DNA from: JBBFMJ01 sp037441225 | GTDB lineage: Bacteria > Acidobacteriota > Thermoanaerobaculia > UBA2201 | DNA: 13,489 nt | NCBI GenBank assembly: GCA_037441225.1 | Contig: JBBISU010000087.1 | Span: 1-13,489, forward strand | Direction: 5' to 3' | Shown here: piece by piece, positions 7,126-13,489 of the stretch | How positions within the stretch are numbered: the first letter of the stretch is position 1 | How the letters are laid out: each line of letters starts with the position of its first letter | Translations under genes and position numbers: made by a program | Notes under the pieces: generated by a model | The model's database searches: none | What the model was told of the DNA's origin: nothing | What the model saw: the letters and a program-made list of their open reading frames with translations, nothing else

Positions 7126-8505
7126 ATGCTTTTACCTTTTTTAATTATTTTAGCCCTTTTATTAGTTGCTGTTTTGTTATTTTTTTATTTAAAACAATAC
7201 AAAAAGGTCTCACCAAATGAGGTCTTAGTTATTTCTTCTAAAAGGAAATATACTATAAAAGCACCTGATGGTACATTGAAGCAAATTGGCTACAGGTTTA
7301 GAGTTGGTGGTGGTGCTTTTATAAATCCCTTTACAGAAAAGGCAGAGACACTGCCACTGGAAGTTATAAATGTTGATATAAAAACACCTGAGGTTTTAAC
7401 TGGCGAAGGTGTTCCAATAATTGCTGAGGCATCGGCACAGGTGAGGATTAACACAGAAGATTACCCTTTAACCCTTGCAATTGAGCAGTTTTTGGGCTCA
7501 AAAAGCGATGGAATAAAAACGGTCTCTGAAACAATCCTAGAAGGGCAGGTAAGGGCTGTTATTGGGACTATGACTGTTGAAGAGATTTATAAAAACAGAG
7601 CTGGTTTTGCAGAAGCAGTAGAAAAAGCAGTAAAGGATGATTTTGACCGCTTAGGTCTTATTATGATTTCTTTTGCCTTAAAGGATATAAGTGATACACA
7701 GGGTTATCTGGATGCCCTTTCAAGGCCTAAAATTGCTTTAGTTAAAAGAGATGCCTCAGTTGCACAAGCAGAAGCAGACAGGGATGCAGCAATTCAGTCA
7801 GCACAAGCAAAAAAGGAAGCAGAGATTGCACGGCTCAAAGCAGAAGCAGAGATTGCAAAGGCGATGTGGGAAAATGAAGCAAAAAAGGCAGAATCACAGG
7901 TAGAAGTTAACAGAAAAAAGGCACATGCTGACTCTGCTTATGAGATAGAAAGATTTAAAATTGCACAGGTTTTAAAGAAAGAAGAACACAGTGTAAAGCT
8001 TTTGGAAAAAAATAATGCAATTCAATTGGAAGAATTGGAAATTCAAAGAAAAGAAAAGGAACTTGAAGCAAATGTCTTAAAACCAGCAGAAGCAAAGAAG
8101 ATACAAATTCAAAAGGAAGCAGAAGCAGAAAGCTTTAAAATTTTAGAAGAAGCAAAAGCAAAAGCAGAGGCAGAAAAATTTGCAACAGAAGCAGAAGTCG
8201 AAAAAAAGTTTATGATGGGCAAGGCAGAAGCAGAAGCAATGACATTAAAAGCAAAGGCATATCAAAATTATAATGAAGCAGCAATAAAGCAAATGGTTCT
8301 GGATATTTTGCCTGATTTAGCAAAGGCAATTGCTGAACCCTTATCAAGGGTTGAAAAGATTGTTATAATTGGTTCTGATGCTCAAGGTACTGGAAAGATT
8401 ACAAAAGGAATAAGTGATATAATTGGACAGGTTCCAGAAGTTGTTGAAGCATTGACTGGAATAGATATTAAAAAAGCAATTAAAGAAAAATTAGAGAAAC
8501 AGTAA
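7126..8505 (+). CDS. flotillin-like SPFH-domain membrane protein
   Basis: This is a 459-aa scaffold protein of the flotillin/SPFH family (FloT/YuaG-like), which organises membrane microdomains. Residues 2-22 form a single hydrophobic membrane anchor. The SPFH/band-7 domain covers about 28-200 (SPNEVLVISSKRKYTI; NVDIKTPEVLTGEGVPI; ETILEGQVRAVIGTMTVEEIY; DRLGLIMISFALKDISD). Residues 205-385 are a long coiled coil dominated by Ala, Glu and Lys with repeated AEAE/KAEAE runs, the flotillin hallmark. A shorter C-terminal domain (385-459) follows. The upstream Shine-Dalgarno sequence is strong. The next gene begins 1 nt after the stop, so it is co-transcribed with metabolic genes, an unusual partner set. 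No NfeD-like partner gene is present. GSDAQGTGKIT (416-426) resembles a P-loop only by chance. Confidence 0.93.
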   Translation: MLLPFLIILALLLVAVLLFFYLKQYKKVSPNEVLVISSKRKYTIKAPDGTLKQIGYRFRVGGGAFINPFTEKAETLPLEVINVDIKTPEVLTGEGVPIIAEASAQVRINTEDYPLTLAIEQFLGSKSDGIKTVSETILEGQVRAVIGTMTVEEIYKNRAGFAEAVEKAVKDDFDRLGLIMISFALKDISDTQGYLDALSRPKIALVKRDASVAQAEADRDAAIQSAQAKKEAEIARLKAEAEIAKAMWENEAKKAESQVEVNRKKAHADSAYEIERFKIAQVLKKEEHSVKLLEKNNAIQLEELEIQRKEKELEANVLKPAEAKKIQIQKEAEAESFKILEEAKAKAEAEKFATEAEVEKKFMMGKAEAEAMTLKAKAYQNYNEAAIKQMVLDILPDLAKAIAEPLSRVEKIVIIGSDAQGTGKITKGISDIIGQVPEVVEALTGIDIKKAIKEKLEKQ

Positions 8506-8506
8506 A

Positions 8507-10837
8507 ATGATCTCTGAAAGAGCAAGAAGGATTGGTGTCTCCCAAACATTAAAGATTTCAGAAAAAGCAAAACAGATGAGGAGGGAAGGGGTTGATGTAA
8601 TTGATTTATCTGTTGGGGAGCCAGATTTTCCAACTCCTTTAAATGTAAAAGAAGCAGGTAAAAAAGCAATAGATGAAAATTTTACAAAATATACTGCCTC
8701 TGAAGGAATAGTAGAATTAAAGGAAGCAATAATTGAAAGAATAAAAGATGATTATGGCTTGGAATACAAAAAAGATGAAGTCCTTGTGTCCTGTGGTGCA
8801 AAACATAGCTTATATAATGCAATACTTGCAATTGTTGAAAAAGGTGATGAGGTAATTGTTCCTTCACCTTATTGGGTATCCTACCCAGAAATGATTTCAT
8901 TAGCAGAAGGAAAAATTGTCTTTTTAGAAGCACTGGAGGAAAACAATTTTTGTATTACAGCAGAGCAGCTAAAAAGTGCCATATCCCCTTCAACAAAGGC
9001 AATAATTTTAAATAATCCATCAAATCCAACAGGGGCTGCTTATTCAAAAGAAGCACTTCAAGCCCTTGCAAAGATCTTAGAAGAAGAAGATATAATTGTC
9101 ATCTCTGATGAAATTTATTCAAAACTGATATACGACGATTTTAAATTTGCAAGCTTTCCTTCCCTTTCTGAAAAAATAAAGAAAAAAACAATTTTGATAA
9201 ATGGTGTTTCAAAGGCATATTCTATGACGGGTTGGAGGATTGGCTTTGCTTTGGGACCAAAGGATATAATTGATGCTATGGCAAAGATCCAATCCCATTC
9301 AACTTCAAATCCAACTTCCATTTCACAAAAGGCAGCATTGGAAGCATTAAAAGCACCACAATATGAAGTAAATAAAATGGTACAGGAATTTCAAAGGAGG
9401 AGGAATTTTGTTCTTCAAAAATTAGAGACAATACAAAACATCTCTTGTGCAAAACCAAAGGGTGCTTTTTATGTTTTTCCAAATGTAGAAAGTTTTTATG
9501 GCAAAGAAGGCAATGGAATGGTAATAAGAAATTCTTATGGTATGGCATATTTTCTTTTAAAGGAAGCAAAAGTTGCAATTGTTCCAGGAGCTGCTTTTGG
9601 AAATGATAAATGTATAAGAATCTCTTATGCCACTTCAATGGAAAACCTTGAAAAAGGTATGGAAAGGATAAAAGAAGCAATTTTGTCTTTAAAAGTACCA
9701 AAAAAAGTAAAAAAATTAAAGTTGCAAAATTATTTTACAAAAGAGATGAAAAACCCTTCAATAGAAAAAGAAATTCAAAAAGAAAGGTGGGATGGGATTT
9801 TAAAAGAAGCATTATCTTATTTTAAGCCAGAAAATTATTATGAATGGAATGCAAATATAAATGGTTTGGTTATACAATTGAGAACAAATATAAGCCATTT
9901 ATATGATTTTTGGGTTGAAAACTGGTATCCAGCTCAACTGGAAGAAAATATTGAACCCCATGGAATTATTTATGCAGTTGATGGAGTTCAAGGCAGAGAG
10001 CCCTATGGCTTTTATAATTTTGATACAAAATCAGCTGTAATCTTCAATTGTGACAGATATGGATTTTTGAGAAAGGTTGCCTTATCTTTAGTAAATGATT
10101 TAATGGGAAAGGTTTTTTCTACCCATGGTGTGAGAGCTTTTTCCTTAGATTATGAAGGGCTTGGAATTTTGTTTTTAGGACCAAAGGGAACAAAAAAGAC
10201 AGAGATTTTTTATTCTCTCTTGAAAGAACCACAAGTTATGCTCCATTCAATTGACTTTTCTTTCTTAAGATATGGAGCTGGAATATCAGCAGCAGATCAG
10301 CCAGAAAGAAAGCTCTTCATTCCAACAAGCCAAGCAGAAAATTTTCCAGAAGTCCTCCCAAAACTTTTTGATAATTCTAAGTGCGAAAATGTTGTTATGA
10401 AAAAGGAATATTGTGAGGATTCCCAATGTTTACTCAAAGATGATTGCAGGCTTGATAAGGGTTCACCTTATTGTTATAAAGGAAGTAAGGATTCACATTG
10501 TTTGCTGGATCCCTACTGGATTGGTGGCATGAAAAAACACTGCAAAAGGATTGATGTAAGATATGTTTTTATTTTAAACAAAGACCCCCTTGCACCACCT
10601 TTAAAAAAATTAGACCCAGAAGAAGCAATAAAAGCAATTGAAATTTCAACAGAATATGAAGGAAATAAACCTTTAAATTTTTACAACCCTTATATATTTT
10701 CAGAGGAAAGTGAAAGAATTGAGTTGGAAAAAAAATTTTTTAGGAAATTGTTTAAAATTGCTGAGGTCTATTCTTTAAATTCAGGAAAACTCTCTCTGGA
10801 AGAATCTTTAAAAAATATTAAGAATTTATTAAAATAG
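8507..10837 (+). CDS. aspartate aminotransferase fused to a degenerate HprK/PEPCK-like P-loop domain
   Basis: This is a 776-aa two-part protein. Residues 1-396 are a full-length fold-type I PLP aminotransferase of the aspartate group: SVGEPDFPTP (35-44), NPSNPTG (170-176), DEIY (Asp201, Tyr204), the PLP lysine Lys236 in SKAYSMTGWRIGF, and the carboxylate-binding Arg371 in RISYATS. It should interconvert aspartate and oxaloacetate. A Lys-rich linker (397-418) leads to about 355 further residues. Here THGVRAFSLDYEGLGILFLG and GPKGTKKT (558-565) resemble the HPr-kinase/PEPCK nucleotide-binding core. However, the P-loop Gly before Lys564 is Lys563, and the usual DD pair reads Ile582-Asp583. Seven cysteines (626, 636, 641, 647, 656, 665, 679) form a compact possible metal site. 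RYVFILNKDPLAPPLKKLDPEEA (685-707) matches the late HprK-like block. The aminotransferase call is firm; the C-terminal assignment is inference. Confidence 0.88.
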   Translation: MISERARRIGVSQTLKISEKAKQMRREGVDVIDLSVGEPDFPTPLNVKEAGKKAIDENFTKYTASEGIVELKEAIIERIKDDYGLEYKKDEVLVSCGAKHSLYNAILAIVEKGDEVIVPSPYWVSYPEMISLAEGKIVFLEALEENNFCITAEQLKSAISPSTKAIILNNPSNPTGAAYSKEALQALAKILEEEDIIVISDEIYSKLIYDDFKFASFPSLSEKIKKKTILINGVSKAYSMTGWRIGFALGPKDIIDAMAKIQSHSTSNPTSISQKAALEALKAPQYEVNKMVQEFQRRRNFVLQKLETIQNISCAKPKGAFYVFPNVESFYGKEGNGMVIRNSYGMAYFLLKEAKVAIVPGAAFGNDKCIRISYATSMENLEKGMERIKEAILSLKVPKKVKKLKLQNYFTKEMKNPSIEKEIQKERWDGILKEALSYFKPENYYEWNANINGLVIQLRTNISHLYDFWVENWYPAQLEENIEPHGIIYAVDGVQGREPYGFYNFDTKSAVIFNCDRYGFLRKVALSLVNDLMGKVFSTHGVRAFSLDYEGLGILFLGPKGTKKTEIFYSLLKEPQVMLHSIDFSFLRYGAGISAADQPERKLFIPTSQAENFPEVLPKLFDNSKCENVVMKKEYCEDSQCLLKDDCRLDKGSPYCYKGSKDSHCLLDPYWIGGMKKHCKRIDVRYVFILNKDPLAPPLKKLDPEEAIKAIEISTEYEGNKPLNFYNPYIFSEESERIELEKKFFRKLFKIAEVYSLNSGKLSLEESLKNIKNLLK

Positions 10838-10844
10838 AGGGAAT

Positions 10845-12644
10845 ATGGTTTACGATGAAAAAGTTTATAGAGATTTTTTTAATGAACTCGTTCCCTTGCT
10901 GAAAGGGAAAAACATAAAAGAAGCAACCCTTTCTTATCTTAAGCCAAGGGCAGAAGAGTTTGGAACAAAGACAAAGTATGGCTCTTATGGTTGGAGATCC
11001 TTTATATCAAACCGTTTGGCAAATAAAACAGTTTATTTGGGAAGTGAAAGAGTGCGCCTTCCAAACCCTGATGCTTTTCAATTAAATTTAATTGAAAAGG
11101 CACCAGAAGAATTGAGAAAAGTTTTGCATTACCTTAAAACCCTTCCTTTTTATCATATTAAAAGACAAATGGGGAACAATTCTGAGTACAATCCAAAATG
11201 TGATTTATATGTCTGCTGTTCAGATCCAAAGAATTATAGAATTGGTTATATGTGGGGAAATACTTTATTTGATTTGTCATCAAAACCAGGACCTGAATTT
11301 ATTATGATTCATATTCCAGAAGAACATCAGATGAGACAACAGATTTTGACATTTCCAGAATACAATTTAAACATTGCTCTTGGAACTGACTATATGGGAG
11401 AAGACAAAAAGGGCTTTTTAAGACAAGCAATGTGGTGTGCTGATGAACAAGGTATGTTAGGACTTCATGCTGGCACAAAGATTGTCTATGTAAGGGATGC
11501 AAAGACAGAGAAAATAAAGAGATATGGCGTCTTTTTATTTGGAATGACTGCAACTGGAAAATCAACCTGGTCCTGCCATCAATTAGGTTTAGATCACAGG
11601 AGGGGTGAAAAGGTTGAAGTTGCTCAAGATGATATTGTGTTTTTGAGAAAGGATGGAGGTGCCTTAGGCACTGAAAATGGGTTTTATGTAAAGACAGATA
11701 TAATGCCAGAACAACAAGAAGCAATGTACTGGGCTTTAATTGATAGAACCGCCCTCCTTGAAAATGTTATGATTGATTCAAATGGTGAAATTAATTTTCA
11801 AGATGAAGAACTATGTGCAAATGGAAGGGCAATAATTTTTAGAGATAAATTAAAGGTTAAAAGGGACGGAAAATTTATATCAATTTGTGCCCCTTCAATT
11901 AACCTTCCACCCCTTGATGAAATGGATGGGCTTATCTTTGCTTTTATTACAAGGAGAAATACAATTATGCCTTTTGCACAAGAACTCACACCTGAGCAAG
12001 GGGTTTTAGCATACCTTTTTGGCGAATCAACCCATTCTTTTGCAACAAACCCTGCAAAGGCAGGCGAATCTGTAAGAATTGTTGGAACTGATGATTTTAT
12101 AATTGGTTCAAGGGCAAGAAAAATCAATAGATTTTATGATATTGTTATGCATCTGGTAAATCAATATCCAGGAAAAGTTAAATTTATGCTTTATAACACT
12201 GGTGGCATTGGTGAAATTTTAGAGGAATATGAAGAAGGAGGAAAAAAAATAAAAAAATTAGTTAGAAAAGTTTCAAGGGTTCCAATAGATTTAATGGCAG
12301 CAATTCAAAGAGGTGATTTGAGGGGAACCAATAAGTATGAACCTTGCATCCTTGGAACAAAAGGAATTGTTTCTGTGGAAGGAAGAGCCCTTACAGAATA
12401 TGATTTGAAAAATTATTATTCGGAAGAAAAAATTAGATTTTATATTAAAGAATTAGTTGAAGGGAGAAAAAAATGGGTAGAAGAAATTGCAAAGGAAGGG
12501 CTTAAAGAAGAAATTTTACAAGCAGCAGAGAGGTCTTTTGCCATTGCTAAAGATATTGATTTTGAAAAGAAAAAAGAAATTATAATTTTAAGTGAAGAAC
12601 CAGTTTCAAGGCCTAAGAGGCCAGGTGTTTGGAGATGGAGATAA
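10845..12644 (+). CDS. divergent ATP-type phosphoenolpyruvate carboxykinase
   Basis: This is a 599-aa relative of ATP-dependent PEP carboxykinase (E. coli PckA has 540), which converts oxaloacetate and ATP to PEP, CO2 and ADP. By eye the catalytic core lines up with PckA. GTDYMGEDKKG (180-190) corresponds to the GTWYGGEMKKG segment bearing the Mn-ligand Lys. His208 in GLHAG matches the His ligand. The P-loop is GMTATGKST (233-241). Asp262-Asp263 in AQDD match the metal-binding Asp pair. RTALLENVMIDSNGEINFQD precedes Arg328, equivalent to the catalytic Arg. LPPLDEMDG, ELTPEQGVLAYLFG and FMLYNTGGIGE follow in family order. The usual GRSPKD oxaloacetate-binding motif is not recognisable; Arg51 in YGWRSF is the nearest candidate. 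The C-terminus is longer and basic (RPKRPGVWRWR). RBS GAGGG precedes the ATG, 7 nt after the fusion gene. Another substrate within the kinase superfamily remains possible. Confidence 0.85.
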   Translation: MVYDEKVYRDFFNELVPLLKGKNIKEATLSYLKPRAEEFGTKTKYGSYGWRSFISNRLANKTVYLGSERVRLPNPDAFQLNLIEKAPEELRKVLHYLKTLPFYHIKRQMGNNSEYNPKCDLYVCCSDPKNYRIGYMWGNTLFDLSSKPGPEFIMIHIPEEHQMRQQILTFPEYNLNIALGTDYMGEDKKGFLRQAMWCADEQGMLGLHAGTKIVYVRDAKTEKIKRYGVFLFGMTATGKSTWSCHQLGLDHRRGEKVEVAQDDIVFLRKDGGALGTENGFYVKTDIMPEQQEAMYWALIDRTALLENVMIDSNGEINFQDEELCANGRAIIFRDKLKVKRDGKFISICAPSINLPPLDEMDGLIFAFITRRNTIMPFAQELTPEQGVLAYLFGESTHSFATNPAKAGESVRIVGTDDFIIGSRARKINRFYDIVMHLVNQYPGKVKFMLYNTGGIGEILEEYEEGGKKIKKLVRKVSRVPIDLMAAIQRGDLRGTNKYEPCILGTKGIVSVEGRALTEYDLKNYYSEEKIRFYIKELVEGRKKWVEEIAKEGLKEEILQAAERSFAIAKDIDFEKKKEIIILSEEPVSRPKRPGVWRWR

Positions 12645-12658
12645 AATACCCTATTTTA
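12642..12658. repeat. 7-bp perfect inverted repeat overlapping the carboxykinase stop codon
   Basis: TAAAATA (12642-12648), loop CCC, TATTTTA (12652-12658). The arms contain only A and T, so it is a poor terminator. It lies over the -35 region of the promoter for the next gene and could be an operator. Chance is quite possible in DNA of this composition. Confidence 0.35.
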
Positions 12659-12673
12659 GTTATATTAAAAATT

Positions 12674-12700
12674 TGTTATAATAAACAAAATTATAAGGAG
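12674..12700 (+). promoter_or_regulatory. extended -10 promoter and ribosome binding site of the REC-PilZ gene
   Basis: TG at 12674-12675, one base, then a perfect TATAAT at 12677-12682 forms an extended -10 element. The -35 region (about 12654-12660, TTTTAGT) is weak, which fits extended -10 promoters. TAAGGAG (12694-12700) is a good Shine-Dalgarno sequence 6 nt before the ATG at 12707. Confidence 0.6.
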
Positions 12701-12706
12701 TGATTT

Positions 12707-13381
12707 ATGCAAAAGATACTATTGGTTGATGATATGAAAAACTTTTTGGATTTAGAAAAGTCCTTTCTAAAAAGGGCAGAGTGTAAAATTTATACTGCTA
12801 CAACAGGACTTGAAGCAATAAAAGTTGCAAAGACAGAACTCCCTGATATTATAATGCTTGATGTAGAGATGCCAGAAATGAATGGAATAGAAGCAACAAG
12901 GATATTAAAGAGCGATTCCCAGACAAAAGATATTCCAATTGTTATTGTTACGAGTTTGGATAATATGGAAGAAAAAGCAAAAATTGCTGGTTGTGATGCC
13001 TTTTATAGAAAGCCAATTGATGAAGATAATTTTTTAAATGTCATCCAATCCTTTATAGAATTAAAAATTAGAAAATTCCCAAGAGTGCCATTAGAAGTTC
13101 CTGTTAAAATAAAAGAAAATAATTCTGTTTTTTATGGAGAAATTAGCAACATATCTTTAAATGGTGTTTATTTAAAAAGCGAATATAGGCCCTTTTTGGG
13201 TTCCCTAATTGAACTTTCCTTTTCAATTCCTTTGGACGGGGAGGAAAAACAAATTACAACCCTTGCCTATGTAGTAAGGCAGGACAAAGATGGTTTTGCT
13301 TGCGCTTTTTTTGACCTTTCAACAGGGGCAGAAATTTATATAAAAGAGTTCATAGAAAAAAATAAAGATAAAGCAGAATAA
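12707..13381 (+). CDS. response regulator with REC and PilZ domains
   Basis: This is a 224-aa two-domain signalling protein. Residues 1-118 are a receiver domain: the acidic pair Asp8-Asp9, phospho-acceptor Asp52 in IIMLDVEMPEMNG, switch Thr82 and conserved Lys102 in the RKP motif. Residues about 120-220 are a PilZ domain with both c-di-GMP-binding motifs: RKFPR (R122, R126; RxxxR) and NISLNG (148-153; [D/N]xSxxG). It lacks a DNA-binding domain, so it probably acts by protein contacts, for example on motility, adhesion or development. No histidine kinase, diguanylate cyclase or phosphodiesterase gene is nearby. It has its own promoter 62 nt downstream of the carboxykinase and is likely a separate transcription unit, possibly with read-through from upstream. 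Confidence 0.93.
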   Translation: MQKILLVDDMKNFLDLEKSFLKRAECKIYTATTGLEAIKVAKTELPDIIMLDVEMPEMNGIEATRILKSDSQTKDIPIVIVTSLDNMEEKAKIAGCDAFYRKPIDEDNFLNVIQSFIELKIRKFPRVPLEVPVKIKENNSVFYGEISNISLNGVYLKSEYRPFLGSLIELSFSIPLDGEEKQITTLAYVVRQDKDGFACAFFDLSTGAEIYIKEFIEKNKDKAE

Positions 13382-13489
13382 AAATATTTATATTAACCCA
13401 AAAAACTCAATTTAAACCCTAACTCTTCATGTTTTAACCCAACTTACTTTTCTAAAATAAGCTAAGAATATAGGAAATAAAAGGAAAAG
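13382..13489. other. AT-rich intergenic tail, no gene recognised
   Basis: Frames on both strands are closed at short distance. TTAACCC-like words recur at about 13393, 13412 and 13434 without regular spacing. AAAAGGAAAAG at the very end could be the ribosome binding site of a gene beginning just outside the window. I see no terminator hairpin. Confidence 0.4.

Noticed and set aside
8101..8250. GCAGAA-type runs in the SPFH gene as a DNA microsatellite
   Set aside because: They encode the Ala-Glu-rich coiled coil expected of flotillins and are explained by protein sequence.
8371..8403. GSDAQGTGKIT in the SPFH protein as a nucleotide-binding P-loop
   Set aside because: It resembles GxxxxGK but lies in the C-terminal flotillin region without Walker B or a nucleotide-binding fold context.
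9276..9701. 141-aa open frame on the minus strand
   Set aside because: It lies wholly inside the aminotransferase gene, has a Leu/Phe/His-rich composition typical of the reverse of Lys/Glu-rich coding DNA, and shows no motif. Similar minus-strand frames at 1853-2275, 11302-11724 and 11798-12127 are rejected for the same reason.
9695..9770. Separate start codon for the HprK-like half (ATG of Met414), making two genes instead of a fusion
   Set aside because: The frame is continuous with no stop, the upstream bases are not a convincing ribosome binding site, and the linker is rich in Lys as expected for an interdomain tether. Not fully excluded.
13391..13445. Repeated TTAACCC-like words as a CRISPR or tandem array
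   Set aside because: Only three imperfect short words with unequal spacing and no conserved repeat length.

Overview
The window is AT-rich DNA from a diderm (Gram-negative-type) bacterium. The evidence for a diderm is a TolC-family outer-membrane channel encoded with a periplasmic adaptor. Base composition, heavy use of AGA/AGG/AAA/GAA codons and tightly packed genes suggest an uncultured or thermophilic AT-rich lineage, but nothing here fixes the phylum. All recognised genes lie on the + strand.

Region 1 (1-1005): the last codons of an unidentified gene end at 62-64. A self-contained RAYT / IS200-like HUH (Y1) transposase element follows at about 64-996. It has 30-nt imperfect terminal inverted repeats (27/30 identical) and is visibly more GC-rich than its surroundings. 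It sits exactly in the gap between two cistrons.

Region 2 (1006-7026): a five-gene efflux operon encodes a TolC-like channel, a YbhG-like membrane fusion protein, two separate ABC ATPases and two ABC-2 permeases of 356 aa each (six genes counting both ATPases and both permeases). Genes overlap by ATGA or by 23 bp, or are 2 bp apart. The ATPases correspond to the two halves of E. coli YbhF. They carry complementary defects: the first lacks the switch His, and the second lacks a canonical LSGG signature.

Region 3 (7027-12644): a strong sigma-70-type promoter, with a CRP-like palindrome just upstream, precedes three genes. These are a flotillin/SPFH protein, a 776-aa fusion of an aspartate aminotransferase to a degenerate HprK/PEPCK-like P-loop domain with a seven-cysteine cluster, and a 599-aa divergent ATP-type PEP carboxykinase that keeps the catalytic residues. 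A simple metabolic reading is aspartate to oxaloacetate (aminotransferase) to PEP (carboxykinase), with the degenerate domain as a possible regulatory or scaffolding partner. This cluster is the most unusual content of the window.

Region 4 (12645-13489): a REC-PilZ response regulator has its own extended -10 promoter and an AT-only palindrome at the promoter. It links phosphorylation to probable c-di-GMP binding. The last 108 nt hold no gene that I can support.
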